A DNA stretch of 42,796 bases from Actinoplanes sandaracinus (GTDB taxonomy: Bacteria; Actinomycetota; Actinomycetes; Mycobacteriales; Micromonosporaceae), in the NCBI RefSeq assembly GCF_030009775.1, contig NZ_JASCTH010000048.1:1-42796 (forward strand), written 5' to 3'. The translations under genes and the position numbers were made by a program. The notes under the pieces were generated by a model. It saw only the letters and a program-made list of their open reading frames with translations. It did not search any database and had not been told where the DNA came from. Shown here in pieces: positions 39,803-42,796 of the stretch (within the stretch, counting starts at the first letter, position 1; each line of letters begins with the position of its first letter).

Positions 39803-41494
39803 TCAGTAGCGGAAGCGTTGCACCAGGGCTTGCAGGTCGCTGGACATGGTGGCCAGTTCGGTGGCTGCGGTGCGAGCTTCTTCGATACCGGCGTCGGTGA
39901 CCCGGGCAGCTGATGCCACGGCGTGGACCGAGACGGTGATGTCAGTGCTGCCCGCCGCGGTCTCGTTCACGCCGCGGCTCATCTCCCGGCTGGTGGCGCT
40001 CTGCTGTTCCACGGCGGCCGCGATAGCGGACTGCTGTGCGTCGATGATTTGCACGACCTCGCGGATACGGTCGATGGCTTCCACGGCGGCCTGGGTGCTG
40101 GCCTGGATGGCGTTCACCCGGTCGATGATCTCGCCGGTGGCTCGGGCGGTTTCCTGGGCGAGGTCTTTGACCTCACTGGCGACCACGGCGAAGCCCTTTC
40201 CGGCGTCGCCGGCCCGGGCGGCCTCGATGGTGGCGTTGAGGGCGAGCAGGTTGGTCTGTTCGGCGATCGAGGTGATCACTTTGACGACGTCACTGATCTG
40301 CGCCGACGCGTCGCCGAGTTCGGCGACCGTGGCGCTGGTCGCCTCCACCGCGTGCACGGCGTCGACGCCGACCTGCGCCGCTGTGGAAGCGCTGCGGGCG
40401 ATGTCCGCTATCGCCTGGTCCATCTCCGCCGAGCCCTGCGTAACGGCCTGGATGTGCCGTGACACCTGGGCGGCGGCATCGGAGGCGTGAACGGCTTCGG
40501 CCGCGGTCGTGGCCGAGCTGTCGGCGAGGCGGCCGCTGGTTGCGGACAGCTCGGTGGAGGCGCGGGCCAGGGTGGCGGCGCTGCCAGCCAGAGCCTGCAC
40601 GGTGGTTCGTAGCTCGCCGGTCATGGCGTCCACGGCCTGGCCCAGTTGGCCGGTCTCGTCTCGGGTGGTCAGCCCGGTGGCCGCGGTCAGATCACCGGCG
40701 CCGACGCGGTGGAGCACGGTGATGCTGTGCCTCAGCGGGCGCACCACCGACCGGGTCACCAGACGGCTGAGCAGCAACGCCAGCACGACGGCCAGCAACC
40801 CGGCCGCGACGACGGCGTTGATCACGAACCGGCCGACGCGGTCCACCTCGGCGGTCAGGGCGGCGACCCGTTCGGCGACCGAGGCGAGAATCTTCTCGGT
40901 GGAGGCCAGCAGGTCGCTCCACGCGGTGTCAAGTGGCTCGTTGAGGATCTCGTAGGCCTTGCTCATCGCGGCGGGGGTGCCCGCGGCGATGAGCGCGACC
41001 ATCTCGTCGTCGTGGCGGAAGTAGGTGTCCCAAAGACCTTGCTGCCGGTCGAGTTCGGTACGCTCGGTGGCGATCATCGCCCCACGGTCGATCTTCGGGA
41101 GCAGGTCGTAGACGGCGGACTTCGACGCCAGCAACCCACTGCGGTTGTACGCGTCCGGTTCGACGGCCTGAGCGCCGCCAGCGACCATCGCCTCCGCATA
41201 GATATAGCCTTGCCAGCCGCTGATGTCAGCATCCAGATACCGCAACTGCTGTATCTGGTCGGCCACCGCCCGCAGCCGCGACAGGTCGGCCTGCAGGGAC
41301 CGCTGCCGCTGCGCCCCCCACGCCCCTGTGCCCGCCACAGCGCCGAGCAGAACACACACGATCAGGAACGCCCCGCCCAGACGAGTCCCGACACTTCTGT
41401 CCAGCAGCCCACTACGCACAACCTTGAAATCGGACAGCAACCGCCGGAAATGAGCACTCCGTCCCAGCAGCACCTTCCCGTCGACCGCTCGCAA
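39803..41494 (-). CDS. methyl-accepting chemotaxis protein
   Basis: The frame allows 563 residues from TTG 41494-41492. The true start may be a GTG 21-75 bases further in, since no strong ribosome site marks any of them. Membrane helix 1 is at about 42-60 (GAFLIVCVLLGAVAGTGAWG). A four-helix-bundle-type ligand domain follows (about 60-225), then helix 2 (VINAVVAAGLLAVVLALLLS), HAMP (RSVVRPLRHSITVLHRVGAG) and the signalling domain with its hairpin tip EQTNLLALNATIEAARAGDA and GKGFAVVASEVKDLAQETAR. No chemotaxis or flagellar genes are in view. It is probably a component of motile spores or a surface sensor, as in Actinoplanes-type organisms (inference). Confidence 0.9.
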   Translation of the reverse strand: MRAVDGKVLLGRSAHFRRLLSDFKVVRSGLLDRSVGTRLGGAFLIVCVLLGAVAGTGAWGAQRQRSLQADLSRLRAVADQIQQLRYLDADISGWQGYIYAEAMVAGGAQAVEPDAYNRSGLLASKSAVYDLLPKIDRGAMIATERTELDRQQGLWDTYFRHDDEMVALIAAGTPAAMSKAYEILNEPLDTAWSDLLASTEKILASVAERVAALTAEVDRVGRFVINAVVAAGLLAVVLALLLSRLVTRSVVRPLRHSITVLHRVGAGDLTAATGLTTRDETGQLGQAVDAMTGELRTTVQALAGSAATLARASTELSATSGRLADSSATTAAEAVHASDAAAQVSRHIQAVTQGSAEMDQAIADIARSASTAAQVGVDAVHAVEATSATVAELGDASAQISDVVKVITSIAEQTNLLALNATIEAARAGDAGKGFAVVASEVKDLAQETARATGEIIDRVNAIQASTQAAVEAIDRIREVVQIIDAQQSAIAAAVEQQSATSREMSRGVNETAAGSTDITVSVHAVASAARVTDAGIEEARTAATELATMSSDLQALVQRFRY

Positions 41495-41517
41495 CGCTTG
41501 CGCTCAAGGCAACGACA

Positions 41518-41550
41518 AAGCGCCGCCCGGTGGGGGACCGGGCGGCGCTT
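41518..41550. terminator. hairpin downstream of the glycosidase gene
   Basis: AAGCGCCGCCCGG pairs perfectly with CCGGGCGGCGCTT (13 bp) around a seven-base loop, 15 bases beyond the native stop of the glycosidase and just before the chemoreceptor start. Confidence 0.8.
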
Positions 41551-41564
41551 GTGTTCGGGGTGGG

Positions 41565-42642
41565 TCAGCCGATCTTCACCTTGAAGATCGGGTTGGCGGC
41601 CAGCTTCTGGAAAGCGGCGAGGCCGGTCTTGGTGCTGTCGATGGAAAGCGGCGAGGCCGGTCTTGGTGCTGTCGATGCTGATGTCGCGGTCGCCCTGGTC
41701 GTCCTTCTTGGTGTCGAAGTGCACGATCGCCTTGATGGCGGGGCGCTTCTTCAGCTCGGCGACGACGCCGTTGTAGACGGCGGACTTGTCAGTGATCTTG
41801 CCGACGCGGTGGTAGGCGCCCCACTCGGCGACCATGACCGGCTTGCCCGCGTGCTTGGTGGTGGCCCAGTCGTAGAAGCCGAGGCCGCCCTTCTTGGGCT
41901 TGCGGTCGAGCAGGTCGGCGAAGGTGCCGTAGTGGTAGTAGCCCTTCTCGACCGAGACGTAGGAGTCCAGGCCAATCCAGTCGACGACCTCGTCGCCGGG
42001 GTAGAGGTCGGCCCACCAGGACTGCGACATCCACTTCTCGTTACCCATGTAGGCCATCACGTTGACGACGTTGGTCACGCCCTGCGCGCGCAGGCGCAGG
42101 ATGGTGTGCCGGTACATGGCGGCGAAGTCCTTCGCCTCCCAGCCGGAACCGGTCCGCGCGATGACGTCGTTCTCCGGCTCGTGGTTCAGCACGAGGAAGA
42201 ACTTCTTGCCGTACGCCTTGGCGCGCTTGGCGAAGGCGTCGATACGGGCGTCCTGCTCACCCTTGGCGACCTTGGCCCAGCTCGAGCCGTAGGCGATCTT
42301 CCAGTTCTCCAGCAGCACGCGCGGGTTGGCCGGGTCGTTCGTCATGGCGATCTCGGCCTTGGTCGGGAAGACCTCGTTGCCCTTGTGGTACTGGTGGAAG
42401 ATCGAGGCGGTCCGGCCGCTGGTCTTCTCCCAGCCCTTGAGGGCCAGGTCACGGGGCGCGGAGGTGAAGCCACCGGCCGCGCCGCCCCAGAGGACGTTGC
42501 AGGTCGGGACGAGCTTGGCATCGGTGACGCAGGTCTTCGATGCCGGAGCGGCGTGAGCCGCGGACGGCGCCACCACAGCGGCGGCACCGGCGAAAACGGC
42601 GGTCAGAGCTGTCAGGAACTTCGGCAGCTTGGCCAGACGCAA
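41565..42642 (-). pseudogene. GH26-like secreted glycosidase, frameshifted near its 3' end
   Basis: The gene starts at TTG 42642-42640 behind GGGGGAG. The signal peptide is MRLAKLPKFLTALTAVFAGA with APSAAHA-AP as cleavage site. The catalytic domain has acid/base E155 in FLVLNHEPEND and nucleophile E273 in PVMVAEWGAYH, with WIGLDSYVSVEKGYYHY between, as in GH26-type beta-mannanases and relatives. A 34-bp tandem duplication at 41609-41676 breaks the frame after STKTGLAAF. The native ending (KLAANPIFKVKIG and TGA 41567-41565) is still present beyond it. In the present frame translation goes on to 41362 and overlaps the chemoreceptor gene. Only about 14 native C-terminal residues are replaced, so activity might persist. 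Confidence 0.8.
41609..41676. repeat. 34-bp perfect tandem duplication inside the glycosidase gene
   Basis: Two identical 34-base copies, 41609-41642 and 41643-41676, each starting GGAAAGCGGCGAGGCCGGTC. The unit is not a multiple of three, so it shifts the reading frame. Removing one copy restores the native C-terminus. Confidence 0.95.
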
Positions 42643-42796
42643 ATTAACTCCCCCAGATTGTCCGGCGCGTTGTCGCACCGGGCATGTGAAAGAGATTCCA
42701 GGGCGGCGGGTGCCAGGCCAGTTCCCGTGCAGGTGCCACCCGGTTGCGGTGAATCGGACACCGGAACGGGCTGATCCGCTTGCACCGGACAGCGGC

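Noticed and set aside
1..42796. CRISPR arrays, rRNA genes and riboswitches.
   Set aside because: No regularly spaced direct repeats, rRNA-like sequence or recognisable riboswitch core was seen while reading through the window.

Overview
The window reads as a high-GC actinobacterial chromosome segment. GTG and TTG starts behind GGAGG-type ribosome sites, divergent regulator/target pairs, SARP and ECF regulators, secreted carbohydrate-active enzymes and Tn554-like recombinases all fit a soil filamentous actinomycete. A Micromonosporaceae member such as Actinoplanes is my best guess, from general resemblance only.

Layout. 1-5.9 kb: gene remnants (an ISL3 transposase tail, a HEAT-like pseudogene, a frameshifted HD-domain gene) mixed with intact genes: a secreted protein, a lipoprotein and a divergent LysR/NAD(P)-epimerase pair. 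6.0-11.3 kb: an ordered block with an ECF sigma factor and its membrane partner on the minus strand, divergent from a lipoprotein, a peptidoglycan-binding adaptor, an ABC ATPase and a MacB-like permease whose reading frames overlap. 11.3-18.8 kb: an SH3-like secreted protein, a SARP regulator, a small orphan protein, a 1208-residue TPR/kinase-like fusion and a GNAT acetyltransferase.

18.9-31 kb is an accessory region full of decay. A DUF6192-like gene heads a minus-strand operon with two RacP-like genes and an IS5-type transposase, joined by ATGA overlaps. It is split by a 4.9 kb Tn554-like element carrying two tyrosine recombinase genes (one with an internal deletion), a barstar-like gene and an orphan gene. 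The two halves rejoin in frame when the element is removed. Further right are tails of a transposase, a DUF3631 protein and an MmyB-type regulator, an ABC exporter missing most of its ATPase, and a two-component pair collapsed by deletion.

30.7-42.8 kb is healthier: a DIP1984-family protein, two secreted propeller-like proteins, an AA10 polysaccharide monooxygenase under a CebR-like operator, a PepSY protein with an OmpR-type regulator and divergent kinase, a TetR/metallo-beta-lactamase unit with three matching operators and a 27-codon coupled leader, a chemoreceptor, and a GH26-like secreted glycosidase frameshifted by a 34-bp tandem duplication.
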